A stretch of 64,000 nucleotides of DNA, from contig DAVZHW010000001.1 of the NCBI GenBank assembly GCA_052273625.1, positions 62,001 through 126,000 of the forward strand. The letters run 5' to 3'. Below are positions 15,505 to 24,784 of the stretch, piece by piece. The translations under genes were made by a program, and so were the position numbers. Each line of letters begins with the position of its first letter. Position 1 is the stretch's first letter. The DNA is from Fimenecus sp052273625 (GTDB lineage Bacteria; Bacillota; Clostridia; Oscillospirales; Acutalibacteraceae). Below the pieces are notes generated by a model. The model was not told the DNA's origin, ran no database searches, and saw only the letters and a program-made list of their open reading frames with translations.

Positions 15505-18078
15505 ATGGCTAAAAATAAAACTTCAAGCGCAAGTCATAATCATAATTTAGGAAATTATGTTCCGCTTGAGCAACAGAACATTATAAACAGGGAAATAAAT
15601 CAGGAAATGAGAAATTCATTTCTTGATTACTCTATGTCGGTTATCACCTCCCGTGCACTTCCCGACGTCAGAGACGGCTTAAAGCCCGTTCACAGAAGAA
15701 TTCTTTACACAATGTACGAAAAGCATTTGTATCCGAATGTGGCATACCGTAAGTGCGCCGATACAGTCGGTGCCGTATTGGGCTCTTACCATCCCCACGG
15801 CGATGCTTCGGTTTACGATGCAATGGTTAGACTTGCACAGGATTTCTCAATGAGATACACGCTTGTTGACGGTCACGGTAACTTCGGTTCAATCGACGGC
15901 GACCCCCCTGCTGCATACCGTTATACAGAGTCAAGAATGAGCAAAATCGCTCTCGAGCTTTTGACCGATATTGACAAAAAGACCGTAGACTATGTTTCAA
16001 ACTACGATGACAGACTTAAAGAACCCACAGTTCTTCCGTCAAGATACCCGAACCTGCTTGTAAACGGTTCAACGGGAATTGCCGTAGGTATGGCAACAAA
16101 TATTCCCCCTCACAATCTCGGCGAGGTTATTGACGGCGTTTGCTGTGTAATTGATAATCCCGATGCTTCGCTTGAGGAAATTATGGAGCATATCAAGGGA
16201 CCCGATTTCCCGACAGAGGGAATTATTATGGGCAGAGCAGGCATTCGTGCGGCTTATGCTACGGGCAGAGGTAAAATCATACTTCGCGGCCGTGCCGAAA
16301 TTATTGAAAACGAAAAGAACGGCAGATTTCAAATCGTAATTACCGAGCTTCCTTATCAGGTCAACAAGGCAAGACTTATCGAGTCAATCGCAGAGCTTCA
16401 TAAGGATAAAAAAATCGAGGGAATGTCGGGTATTAACGACTATTCTTCAAAGCGTGGCGGCGGTATCAGAATTGTTATCGACCTAAAGAGAGACGCAAAC
16501 CCGCAGGTTATCTTAAATCAGCTGTATCAAATGACGCAGTTTCAGATTTCTTACGGTATCATTCAGCTCGCCCTTGTTGACGGCGTTCCGAAGATACTTA
16601 CACTTAAAGAAATTATTGAGCAGTATATCAAATTCCAATGTGAAATAATCACAAGAAGAACGGAATTTGACCTTAAAAAAGCACAGGACAGAGAGCACAT
16701 TCTTGCAGGTCTTGAAAGAGCAGTTGATATTGTTGACGAGATTATTGCGACAATTCGTGCTTGCAAGGGCGGTCAGGCGGAGGCAAAGCAGGCTATTATG
16801 GACAAGTTTGACTTTGACGAGCCACAGGCAGATGCGATAGTTGCATTCAGACTCGGTCAGCTTGCAGGACTTGAAATTCAGAAAATTATTTCCGAGCGTA
16901 AAGAACTTCAGGAAAAAATTAAATCCTTGCTTGAGCTTTTGTCCTCGGAAGCAAATATCAAAAACACCGTTAAAGCAGAACTTCAGGTTATTGCCGAAAA
17001 ATTCAGCGACGAGAGAAGAACAGAGATTTCCAACGTTGCCGGCGAGGTTGACATTGAGGACCTTATTCCCGAAGAGGACTGCGTTTATACGCTTACAAAT
17101 ATGGGTTATATTAAACGTCAGCCCGTTGATACCTATCAGAGTCAGCGCAGAGGCGGCAAGGGAATCAAGGGCATGACAAGACGTGAAGAGGATTATGCAA
17201 AGACAATGTTCACCTGCTCCTCACACGATTATATTATGTTCTTTACCTCTCTCGGTAAGGCGTACAGGCTCAAGGGCTATGAAATTCCCGAGGGCAGCCG
17301 TTCAAGCAAGGGTATGAATGTTGTGAATATTCTTCCCATAACCTCGGACGAGAAAATCACATCAATGATCAGAGTTCCGAATTTCAGCGACGAGGATAAT
17401 TTCTATCTCTGTATGCTTACCAAACAGGGTATTATCAAGCGTACGCCGCTTAATGCGTATAAGAATATTCGCAAGTCGGGTATTCTTGCTATAAATCTTG
17501 ATGAGGGCGACGAGCTTGATTGGGTTGCTCTCACAGACGGAACAAAGAAGATAATGGTAGCTACCAAGAAGGGCTTTGCAATTACATTTGAGGAAAATGA
17601 CGTAAGAGTAATCGGCAGAACAGCTCGTGGCGTTAAGGCTATCTCACTTCGTGACGGCGACGAGGTTACAGGTATGTGTATCCTCGAAGAGGGTAAAAAG
17701 GTTCTTACAATTTCCGAAACAGGCTTCGGCAGACGCTCCGAAATTGACAATTACCGTATTCAGTCGAGAGGCGGTAAGGGACTTACCAACTATAAGACCG
17801 AGCTTTACGGAGATGTTGCGGCGGTTTCAATGATTGATGACGACGAGGATATTATCATAATTTCTTCGGACGGAATTATCATAAGAATTAAGGCATCAGA
17901 TATAAGCACCTTCTCAAGAACCTCAAAGGGTGTTCGTGTTATGAAGGTTTCCGAGGGCGAAAAGGTTTCTGCTTTCTCGATTACCGCACATGACGCAGAA
18001 GAAAAGACCGATGAGCTTGAAGCAAGCGAAGATGATGCCGAGGGTAACGAAACGGAAGTGTCCGAAACGGAAGAATAA
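15505..18078 (+). CDS. gyrA: DNA gyrase subunit A
   Basis: An 857-residue DNA-breaking subunit. Tyr140 in AAYRYTES is the catalytic tyrosine (E. coli Tyr122). The quinolone-determining region reads HGDASVYDAM, with Ala101 at the position of E. coli Ser83 and Asp105 at that of Asp87. The GyrA box is present as QRRGGKG near residue 550, and the beta-pinwheel repeats follow. The protein ends in an acidic tail rich in Glu and Asp (about 830-857). Confidence 0.98.
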   Translation: MAKNKTSSASHNHNLGNYVPLEQQNIINREINQEMRNSFLDYSMSVITSRALPDVRDGLKPVHRRILYTMYEKHLYPNVAYRKCADTVGAVLGSYHPHGDASVYDAMVRLAQDFSMRYTLVDGHGNFGSIDGDPPAAYRYTESRMSKIALELLTDIDKKTVDYVSNYDDRLKEPTVLPSRYPNLLVNGSTGIAVGMATNIPPHNLGEVIDGVCCVIDNPDASLEEIMEHIKGPDFPTEGIIMGRAGIRAAYATGRGKIILRGRAEIIENEKNGRFQIVITELPYQVNKARLIESIAELHKDKKIEGMSGINDYSSKRGGGIRIVIDLKRDANPQVILNQLYQMTQFQISYGIIQLALVDGVPKILTLKEIIEQYIKFQCEIITRRTEFDLKKAQDREHILAGLERAVDIVDEIIATIRACKGGQAEAKQAIMDKFDFDEPQADAIVAFRLGQLAGLEIQKIISERKELQEKIKSLLELLSSEANIKNTVKAELQVIAEKFSDERRTEISNVAGEVDIEDLIPEEDCVYTLTNMGYIKRQPVDTYQSQRRGGKGIKGMTRREEDYAKTMFTCSSHDYIMFFTSLGKAYRLKGYEIPEGSRSSKGMNVVNILPITSDEKITSMIRVPNFSDEDNFYLCMLTKQGIIKRTPLNAYKNIRKSGILAINLDEGDELDWVALTDGTKKIMVATKKGFAITFEENDVRVIGRTARGVKAISLRDGDEVTGMCILEEGKKVLTISETGFGRRSEIDNYRIQSRGGKGLTNYKTELYGDVAAVSMIDDDEDIIIISSDGIIIRIKASDISTFSRTSKGVRVMKVSEGEKVSAFSITAHDAEEKTDELEASEDDAEGNETEVSETEE

Positions 18079-18161
18079 TTTATAAATACGCATATTTTGC
18101 GTAACAATCTGTTAATTTTTAGATGCTACAATTAAAGAAAATACAGTAACGGTGGTAGTAT

Positions 18162-19217
18162 ATGAATTATCAACAGCCTTTCTCTCCTTACGGACAGAAC
18201 AATCAATACAACTTTAACAACAACTATAACGGAGATTATTATCTTCTCAAAAACAAGCATAAGGCGAACATTTCAACCGTCAGCAAGGTATGCGGTGCTG
18301 CGGTTACGGCATTTATCGTGCTCGGAACAATTTTAGGACTTGTTCTTTCTCAGGTTGACGGTTTTGAGGAGCTTTACAGGAACAACGAGTATTTTGTTTC
18401 TGCGCTGACGGCGTTGATGTCGCTTTTCACGCTGGGACTTCCGTTTTTGATTGCGTATAAATCATTAAAAAAGAGAAATTATATCAACGATTTGCCGCTT
18501 GGAAAGCCCTATGACAACAAGGAATTTGTTCTTTTAATTCCGATTACTGTAATGATTTGCATTTTCGGAAGTATCGCAACAGGTATGTTCGCAACATTTT
18601 GTGAGTCGGTATTCGGAGTTGAGTTTTCACAACCCGACGACGGTTCGACATACAGCACTTTTTCAACGATTGCAATGTCATTTTTTGCAACTGCTGTAAT
18701 TCCCGCTTTTGTTGAAGAATTTGCAATCAGGGGCGTTGTTATGCAGTCACTTCGTAAATACGGTGACGGCTTTGCTATAATTATGTCCTCATTTGTGTTT
18801 GCGCTTATGCACGGAAATATGATACAGATACCATTTGCTTTTATTGCCGGTATCGGTATCGGATATGCGGTTATTAAAACAGGCACTATGTGGACGGGTG
18901 TCATAATTCATTTTATAAATAACGCTTTTGCGGTAATTTCAATGACTGTTTCAGAAAATTGTTCAAACGAAATTACCAATATGTTTGCAATGATTTTTTA
19001 CACGGTTATTTTTGCTGTGGGAATTATTTGCTTTGCACTTTATGTAAACGACGGAAAACAAAAGGCTCTCGGCGGAGCTTTTTCAAAAAACACTCTTTCA
19101 AGGGGTTGCACGCCTGTTCTTACAAGCGGAGAAAAAGCAGTCAGCTTTATTTTCAGTGCGCCGATGATTATTGCAGAGGTTTTGCTTATTGTCGAAACAA
19201 GCCTTTATATTAACTGA
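18162..19217 (+). CDS. CPBP-family intramembrane metalloprotease
   Basis: A 351-residue multi-pass membrane protein. The N-terminal 30 residues are rich in Asn, Gln and Tyr. The Abi/CAAX protease motifs are intact: EEFAIR (185-190), FALMH (213-217), and His250 followed by NN (253-254). Members cleave prenylated or peptide substrates or confer bacteriocin immunity; the substrate here is unknown. tadA starts 1 nt after the stop. Confidence 0.9.
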   Translation: MNYQQPFSPYGQNNQYNFNNNYNGDYYLLKNKHKANISTVSKVCGAAVTAFIVLGTILGLVLSQVDGFEELYRNNEYFVSALTALMSLFTLGLPFLIAYKSLKKRNYINDLPLGKPYDNKEFVLLIPITVMICIFGSIATGMFATFCESVFGVEFSQPDDGSTYSTFSTIAMSFFATAVIPAFVEEFAIRGVVMQSLRKYGDGFAIIMSSFVFALMHGNMIQIPFAFIAGIGIGYAVIKTGTMWTGVIIHFINNAFAVISMTVSENCSNEITNMFAMIFYTVIFAVGIICFALYVNDGKQKALGGAFSKNTLSRGCTPVLTSGEKAVSFIFSAPMIIAEVLLIVETSLYIN

Positions 19218-19218
19218 T

Positions 19219-19677
19219 ATGGATAAATATGATTTTATGCGACTTGCACTTGAACAGGCAAGGCTTTCGGCGGACGAGGGCGAGGTTCCCGTCGGTGCGG
19301 TGGTCGTGAGAAACGGCGAGGTTGTTTCCTATGGCAGAAATCGCAGAGAAAAAGAGAAAAACGCTCTTTGTCATGCTGAAATAGAAGCGATTGACGGTGC
19401 TTGCAAAGCACTCGGCGGTTGGCGGCTTTGGGAGTGCGAAATGTATGTAACCCTTGAGCCGTGTCCGATGTGCGCAGGTGCGATTATAAATTCAAGACTT
19501 AAAAAAGTTACTTACGGTGCAAAGGATTATAAAAACGGCGCAGTTGAATCGGTGACGGAAATGTTTTCTCTTCCCTTTACGCATAAACCGGAAACGGAAA
19601 GCGGTGTTTTGGGTGAGGAATGTTCAAATATGCTCTCGGAATTTTTTAAGAATTTGCGTGAGCAGAGATGCAAATAA
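19219..19677 (+). CDS. tadA: tRNA-specific adenosine deaminase TadA
   Basis: A 152-residue zinc deaminase that converts A34 to inosine in tRNA-Arg(ACG). The zinc site is HAE (His52, Glu54) with PCPMC (Cys82, Cys85). The ATG at 19219 gives the standard N-terminus. An in-frame TTG at 19171 would add 16 residues that do not look like the family. No clear SD is seen, so translation is probably coupled to the CPBP gene, whose TGA lies 1 nt upstream. Confidence 0.95.
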   Translation: MDKYDFMRLALEQARLSADEGEVPVGAVVVRNGEVVSYGRNRREKEKNALCHAEIEAIDGACKALGGWRLWECEMYVTLEPCPMCAGAIINSRLKKVTYGAKDYKNGAVESVTEMFSLPFTHKPETESGVLGEECSNMLSEFFKNLREQRCK

Positions 19678-19709
19678 TAGATATATAATTAAAATTTTTA
19701 GGTGATATT

Positions 19710-20528
19710 ATGAGTGAAAATTGCAATCACGATTGCTCAAGCTGTGCTTCTAAGTGTGAAAACGAAAAGAAGGATTTTCGTTTACCGCAGAACGCAAACA
19801 GTAATGTAAAAAAGGTTATCGGAGTTGTCAGCGGTAAGGGCGGCGTAGGCAAAAGCTTTGTTACGTCTACACTTGCGCTCGCTTCTCAGCTTCACGGCTA
19901 TAAGACGGCTATACTTGACGCCGATATCACAGGTCCGTCAATTCCCAAAGGCTTCGGCATTCACGGCAGAGCACTCGGAAACGACGAGGGAATTTTGCCT
20001 GCCGAAACAAAGCTCGGCATAAAAATAATGAGCATTAACCTTTTGCTTGAAAAAGAGGACGCACCTGTTATTTGGAGAGGTCCCGTGATTTCGGGCGTTA
20101 TAAATCAGTTCTGGCAGGAAGTTCAATGGGGCGAGGTTGACTGTATGTTTGTCGATATGCCTCCCGGAACAGGAGATGTACCGCTTACCGTATTCCAAAG
20201 TATGCCTGTTGACGGAATTGTTATCGTTACAACGCCACAGGACCTTGTAACTATGATTGTCAAAAAAGCGTACAATATGGCAAAGATGATGAATATACCG
20301 ATTCTTGGTATAGTTGAGAATATGAGCTATTTTGAATGTCCGGATTGTCATAAAAAGCACTATATTTTCGGAGAAAGCAAAATAGACGAAGTTGCAAAGG
20401 AGCTTGAGATACCTGTTCTCGCTAAGCTCCCGATAAATCCTGCCGCTGCGGCGTATGTCGACAACGGTACAATAGAGCTTGCAGACGCTTCGGCTATGAC
20501 CGAGGTTATAGAGCGTATTGCCGAATAA
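19710..20528 (+). CDS. mrp: Mrp/NBP35-family Fe-S carrier ATPase
   Basis: A 272-residue P-loop NTPase. Walker A GKGGVGKS is at 42-49. The N-terminus has four cysteines (5, 9, 12, 16), the kind of ferredoxin-like cluster site known in eukaryotic Nbp35. A later CPDC pair matches the conserved CxxC of the bridging Fe-S cluster. DMPPGTGD is intact. The family delivers Fe-S clusters to apoproteins. It is terminated by the hairpin at 20541. Confidence 0.94.
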   Translation: MSENCNHDCSSCASKCENEKKDFRLPQNANSNVKKVIGVVSGKGGVGKSFVTSTLALASQLHGYKTAILDADITGPSIPKGFGIHGRALGNDEGILPAETKLGIKIMSINLLLEKEDAPVIWRGPVISGVINQFWQEVQWGEVDCMFVDMPPGTGDVPLTVFQSMPVDGIVIVTTPQDLVTMIVKKAYNMAKMMNIPILGIVENMSYFECPDCHKKHYIFGESKIDEVAKELEIPVLAKLPINPAAAAYVDNGTIELADASAMTEVIERIAE

Positions 20529-20540
20529 GTCAAAAGGCAC

Positions 20541-20574
20541 AAAAACACCTGTAAAACCACGGGTGTTTTTTCTT
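20541..20574 (+). terminator. Intrinsic terminator after mrp
   Basis: Arms AAAAACACCTG (20541-20551) and CGGGTGTTTTT (20560-20570) with one G-U pair and an 8-nt loop, followed by more T. Confidence 0.85.
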
Positions 20575-20583
20575 ATTTATCTA

Positions 20584-20612
20584 TTGAATTAAATCGTCAG
20601 TAAATGTATAAT
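20584..20612 (+). promoter_or_regulatory. Sigma-A promoter of guaB
   Basis: TTGAAT (20584-20589), 17-bp spacer, TATAAT (20607-20612), about 33 bp before the chosen guaB start. It also overlaps, and so argues against, the longer ATG at 20604. Confidence 0.8.
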
Positions 20613-20645
20613 TATAAAAATAATGTAAAATGGGAGGATATTAAA

Positions 20646-22109
20646 ATGCCAAATGAAAAATTTGCAAAAGAGGGTCTTACCTTTGATGATGTGTTGCTCA
20701 TTCCGGCAGAGAGTGATGTTTTGCCGAAGGACATTGACGTTTCAACACAATTGACAAAGAAAATCAGACTTAATATTCCTATGCTTACGGCGGCTATGGA
20801 TACAGTAACGGAATCAAGAATGGCTATTGCTATTGCCCGTGAAGGCGGTATCGGTATCATTCATAAAAATATGTCTATCGACGCACAGAGAGCCGAGGTA
20901 GATAAGGTTAAGAGAAGTGAAAACGGCGTTATTATAAATCCGTTCTTCCTTCACGCCGATAACACGGTTGAAGAAGCTAACAATCTTATGCACCATTACA
21001 AAATTTCGGGCGTTCCGATTTGTGACGGCGACGGTAAGCTTGTCGGCATCATCACAAACCGTGATATGAGATTTATGACCGATTACAGCGTTAAAATCGG
21101 CGAAGTAATGACGAAGGACCATCTTGTTACCTCCCACATAGGTACAACTCTTGAGCAGGCTAAGGAAATCCTTATGAAGCACAAGATCGAAAAGCTTCCG
21201 CTTGTTGACGAGCAGGGTTATCTCAAGGGTCTTATCACAATTAAGGATATTGAAAAGAGCGTTCAGTATCCCAATTCCGCAAGAGACGCAAGCGGCAGAC
21301 TTCTTTGCGGCGCGGCTATCGGCGTAACGTCGGACGTTCTTGACAGAGCAGCTGCTCTTGTTGAGGCAGGCGTTGACGTGCTTACACTCGACTCTGCACA
21401 CGGACATTCAAGAAATATTCTCAATGCCGTTTCAAAAGTTAAGGCAGCATTCCCCGAGGTTTCGCTTATCGCAGGTAACGTTGCAACGGCAGAGGGCACA
21501 AAGGCTCTTATCGACGCAGGTGCCGATTGCGTTAAGGTTGGTATAGGACCCGGCTCTATCTGCACAACCCGTGTAGTTGCAGGTATCGGTGTTCCGCAGG
21601 TAACAGCTGTTTACGATTCTGCTAACGAGGCTGCAAAGCACGGCATTTCCGTAATCGCTGACGGCGGTATTAAATATTCCGGCGAAATTGTTAAGGCTAT
21701 TGCCGCAGGCGCTTCGGCTATTATGGTCGGCTCACTTGTTGCAGGCTGTGAGGAGTCTCCCGGAAGCAGCGAAATTTATCAGGGCAGACAGTTCAAGGTA
21801 TACAGAGGTATGGGCTCAATAGCTGCTATGAACAAGGGCTCAAAGGACAGATATTTCCAGGAGGACAACAAAAAGCTTGTCCCCGAGGGAATTGAGGGAC
21901 GTGTTCCTTACAAGGGAGTTCTCTCCGATACGGTATATCAGATGATGGGCGGTCTTAAATCAGGTATGGGCTACTGCGGCTGTAAAAACGTTCCCGAGCT
22001 TCAGCAGAAGACGAGATTTATCAGAATCACAAACGCAGGTCTTAAAGAAAGCCACCCCCACGATGTTTTCATCACCAAGGAAGCACCGAACTATTCGGTT
22101 AATTTATAA
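20646..22109 (+). CDS. guaB: Inosine-5'-monophosphate dehydrogenase
   Basis: A 487-residue enzyme oxidising IMP to XMP, the committed step to GMP. The start at 20646 is set by SD gggagga just upstream and by the promoter at 20584. The TIM barrel is interrupted by two CBS domains (roughly 95-210, with GVPICDGDGKLVGIITNRD). The catalytic Cys306 lies in GPGSICTTR. The mobile flap and C-terminal K+ site appear normal. Confidence 0.97.
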   Translation: MPNEKFAKEGLTFDDVLLIPAESDVLPKDIDVSTQLTKKIRLNIPMLTAAMDTVTESRMAIAIAREGGIGIIHKNMSIDAQRAEVDKVKRSENGVIINPFFLHADNTVEEANNLMHHYKISGVPICDGDGKLVGIITNRDMRFMTDYSVKIGEVMTKDHLVTSHIGTTLEQAKEILMKHKIEKLPLVDEQGYLKGLITIKDIEKSVQYPNSARDASGRLLCGAAIGVTSDVLDRAAALVEAGVDVLTLDSAHGHSRNILNAVSKVKAAFPEVSLIAGNVATAEGTKALIDAGADCVKVGIGPGSICTTRVVAGIGVPQVTAVYDSANEAAKHGISVIADGGIKYSGEIVKAIAAGASAIMVGSLVAGCEESPGSSEIYQGRQFKVYRGMGSIAAMNKGSKDRYFQEDNKKLVPEGIEGRVPYKGVLSDTVYQMMGGLKSGMGYCGCKNVPELQQKTRFIRITNAGLKESHPHDVFITKEAPNYSVNL

Positions 22110-22134
22110 TTTGATTTGAAATTGAGGTAAGGAT

Positions 22135-23388
22135 ATGTATAACGATCTTTTGGATTCAATCGGTCTTGTTTCAAAGTATGACGAGCAGGTTGGCTCGGCA
22201 ATGAAAAAAGAGCTTGAGCGTCAGCAGAGAAACATTGAGCTTATCGCAAGTGAGAACATAGTTTCTCCTGCGGTTATGGCTGCTATGGGAAGCATCCTGA
22301 CGAACAAATACGCAGAGGGCTATCCGGGTAAGAGATATTACGGCGGATGTGAGTGCGTTGATATTGTTGAGGATATTGCAAGAGACAGAGTTAAGGAGCT
22401 TTTCGGAGCAAATTACGCAAATGTTCAGCCCCACTCGGGCGCACAGGCTAATATGGCTGTTTACTTCGCTCTTCTTAACCCCGGCGATACAGTTATGGGT
22501 ATGAATCTTGCAGAGGGCGGACACCTCACACACGGTTCACCCGTTAATATGTCGGGTAAATATTTTAACTTCGTACCTTACGGCGTAAACGCAGACGGTT
22601 TTATTGATTACGACGAATTCGAAGAAAAGGCTAAAGAGTGCAAACCGAAGCTTATCGTTGCAGGCGCTTCGGCATATCCGAGAATTATTGATTTTGAGAG
22701 AATTTCTCAAATCGCAAAAGAAGTCGGCGCATACTTTATGGTCGATATGGCTCATATTGCGGGACTTATTGCGGCAGGTCTCCATCCCTCGCCCGTTCCG
22801 TATGCGGACGTTGTAACATCAACAACTCATAAGACCTTGAGAGGTCCGAGAGGCGGCCTTATCCTTTGCAACGACGAGGAGCTCGGCAAGGCATTTAATA
22901 AGGCTATCTTCCCCGGAACACAGGGCGGTCCGCTTATGCACGTTATTGCAGGCAAGGCAGTTTGCTTCGGAGAGGCTCTCAAGCCCGAGTTCAAGGAATA
23001 TCAGAAGAATGTTATCGACAACTGTCAGGCACTTGTAAAGGGCTTGCTTGCAAGAGATATTAAGCTTGTATCGGGCGGAAGCGACAACCACCTTTGCCTT
23101 GTTGACCTTCGCGGCAGTGAGGTTACGGGTAAGGAGCTTGAGCACAGACTTGACGAGGTTTATATCACGGCTAACAAGAATACCGTTCCCAACGAGCCTC
23201 GCAGTCCGTTTATCACAAGCGGCTTGCGTCTCGGCACTCCTGCTGTTACAACAAGAGGCTTTGACGCTGAGGATATGGATAAGATTGCAGAGTACATTGC
23301 TCTTGCTGTAAATGACTTTGAAAACAGTAAGGATTACATCCGCAACGGTGTTAATGAAATTTGCAACAGACATCCGCTTTATAAGTAA
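22135..23388 (+). CDS. glyA: Serine hydroxymethyltransferase
   Basis: A 417-residue PLP enzyme interconverting serine and glycine with tetrahydrofolate, the main one-carbon source. The PLP lysine is Lys233 in STTHKTLRGPRGG. The N-terminal ELIASENIVSPAV and GYPGKRYYGGCE are hallmarks. It follows guaB by 25 nt, linking one-carbon and purine metabolism. Confidence 0.97.
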   Translation: MYNDLLDSIGLVSKYDEQVGSAMKKELERQQRNIELIASENIVSPAVMAAMGSILTNKYAEGYPGKRYYGGCECVDIVEDIARDRVKELFGANYANVQPHSGAQANMAVYFALLNPGDTVMGMNLAEGGHLTHGSPVNMSGKYFNFVPYGVNADGFIDYDEFEEKAKECKPKLIVAGASAYPRIIDFERISQIAKEVGAYFMVDMAHIAGLIAAGLHPSPVPYADVVTSTTHKTLRGPRGGLILCNDEELGKAFNKAIFPGTQGGPLMHVIAGKAVCFGEALKPEFKEYQKNVIDNCQALVKGLLARDIKLVSGGSDNHLCLVDLRGSEVTGKELEHRLDEVYITANKNTVPNEPRSPFITSGLRLGTPAVTTRGFDAEDMDKIAEYIALAVNDFENSKDYIRNGVNEICNRHPLYK

Positions 23389-23405
23389 TTGAAAAGGCGT
23401 AATTT

Positions 23406-23927
23406 ATGAGAGACGTTATTATCGCAAGTGCTAATAATCACTCCGCTGAGCATATTAAAACGATTTTGCAAAGCGGGGGGGTGTTCGTTCGCTCTCTTTT
23501 ATGCTCGGGAAACGAGGTGCTCGCTTTTACGGGCGTTTATCCACGGGCGTTGATAGTGTGCGGAAGGCTTGGCGATATGACGGCTCTCACTCTTGCTAAT
23601 ATGCTTCCGCAGGGCTGTGATGTTATACATCTTTTGCCCTCGGGAGAGTCGCAGGCTGTGTTTGTAAGCAATATGGTAGAAATAAATATGCCGATTGACA
23701 GAGTTGAGTTTTTGAGAACCGTCAAGGTAATGGCGGCAACGGAAAACGAGGTTCTTTCAAGATACAAGAAAAGCGGCGAGACAGAGGAAATACTTGACAG
23801 GGCTAAGCGTATAATAATGAACAGGCACCACGTTTCCGAGCGTGAGGCACACAAGATATTACAGCGTAGAAGCATGGAAAGCGGAACGAAGCTTTTGGAG
23901 CTTGCACGAATGATTGGAGATGGATAG
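23406..23927 (+). CDS. ANTAR-domain RNA-binding regulator with degenerate receiver
   Basis: A 173-residue protein. The last ~50 residues (about 125-170) form an ANTAR domain: EILDRAKRIIMNRHHVSERE then AHKILQRRSMESGTKLLELA. ANTAR proteins bind tandem-hairpin RNAs and prevent termination. The N-terminal part has a receiver-like layout, but the acidic pair is ASANNHS and the phospho-acceptor region reads LIVCGRLGDM without the usual Asp. It is therefore unlikely to be phosphorylated. It sits 17 nt after glyA and its end overlaps or touches dapF. The RNA target is unknown. Confidence 0.85.
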   Translation: MRDVIIASANNHSAEHIKTILQSGGVFVRSLLCSGNEVLAFTGVYPRALIVCGRLGDMTALTLANMLPQGCDVIHLLPSGESQAVFVSNMVEINMPIDRVEFLRTVKVMAATENEVLSRYKKSGETEEILDRAKRIIMNRHHVSEREAHKILQRRSMESGTKLLELARMIGDG

Positions 23928-23928
23928 A

Positions 23929-24765
23929 TTGAAATTTACTAAAATGCACGGAGCAGGAAACGACTACATATATGTCAACTGCTTTGAGGAAACGGTCAAA
24001 AATCCGGAAAAGCTTGCGATAAAGGTCAGCGACAGGCACTTTGGCGTCGGCTCGGACGGACTTATTCTCATTTCCCCGAGCGACAAGGCGGATTTCAAGA
24101 TGAATATTTACAATGCTGACGGCTCTGAGGGTATGATGTGCGGAAACGGCATAAGATGCGTTTCGAAATATGTTTACGATAACGGTATGACCGACAAGGA
24201 TGAAATATCGGTTGAAACAAGAAGCGGAATCAAGCTTATAAAAATGAAGGTTGAGAACGGAAAGGTTGTCAGCGCAAGAGTTAATATGGGCGAGCCGATT
24301 TTGCAAGCGGATAAAATACCGACAAAATTTAACGGCGAAAACGTAATTAGACAAAAATTGTCTATCGACGAAAAAGAGTACGAGGTTACCTGTGTTTCTA
24401 TGGGAAATCCCCACTGCATTGTTTATGTTGACGACGTTAAAAGCATTGACCTTGAAAAAATAGGTCCTAAATTTGAAAACAACGAAATGTTCCCCGAAAG
24501 AATAAACACGGAATTTGTGCACGTTGTGAGTGATACCGAGCTCGATATGAGGGTTTGGGAAAGAGGCTCGGGCGAAACTCTCGCCTGCGGCACAGGCTCT
24601 TGTGCGGTAACGGTGGCTTCTGTGCTTTGCGGCTACTGTAAGAGGAACACGGAGATAAAAATAAATCTTTTAGGCGGTACGCTTACCGATATTTGGACTG
24701 ACGGCGGAGACGTTTATATGACGGGTCCTGCCACAACGGTATGCACCGGCGAAATTGAAGAATAA
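23929..24765 (+). CDS. dapF: Diaminopimelate epimerase
   Basis: A 278-residue two-base epimerase converting LL-DAP to meso-DAP. Catalytic cysteines are Cys71 (MMCGNGIRC) and Cys220 (ACGTGSC). I favour a TTG start at 23929 because it gives MKFTKMHGAGNDY, the family N-terminus, with SD ggag 9 nt upstream. An ATG at 23920 (MDRLKF...), overlapping the previous stop, is the alternative. dapL follows 19 nt later. Confidence 0.95.
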   Translation: MKFTKMHGAGNDYIYVNCFEETVKNPEKLAIKVSDRHFGVGSDGLILISPSDKADFKMNIYNADGSEGMMCGNGIRCVSKYVYDNGMTDKDEISVETRSGIKLIKMKVENGKVVSARVNMGEPILQADKIPTKFNGENVIRQKLSIDEKEYEVTCVSMGNPHCIVYVDDVKSIDLEKIGPKFENNEMFPERINTEFVHVVSDTELDMRVWERGSGETLACGTGSCAVTVASVLCGYCKRNTEIKINLLGGTLTDIWTDGGDVYMTGPATTVCTGEIEE

Positions 24766-24784
24766 ACGAAAGGAAATACAAAAA

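Noticed and set aside
19678..19709. SRP RNA gene near tadA, its usual place in Bacillus
   Set aside because: Only 32 nt separate tadA and mrp, too short for any SRP RNA.
20814..23373. Several long antisense frames across guaB and glyA
   Set aside because: They reflect codon bias of highly expressed genes. No SD or promoter supports them.
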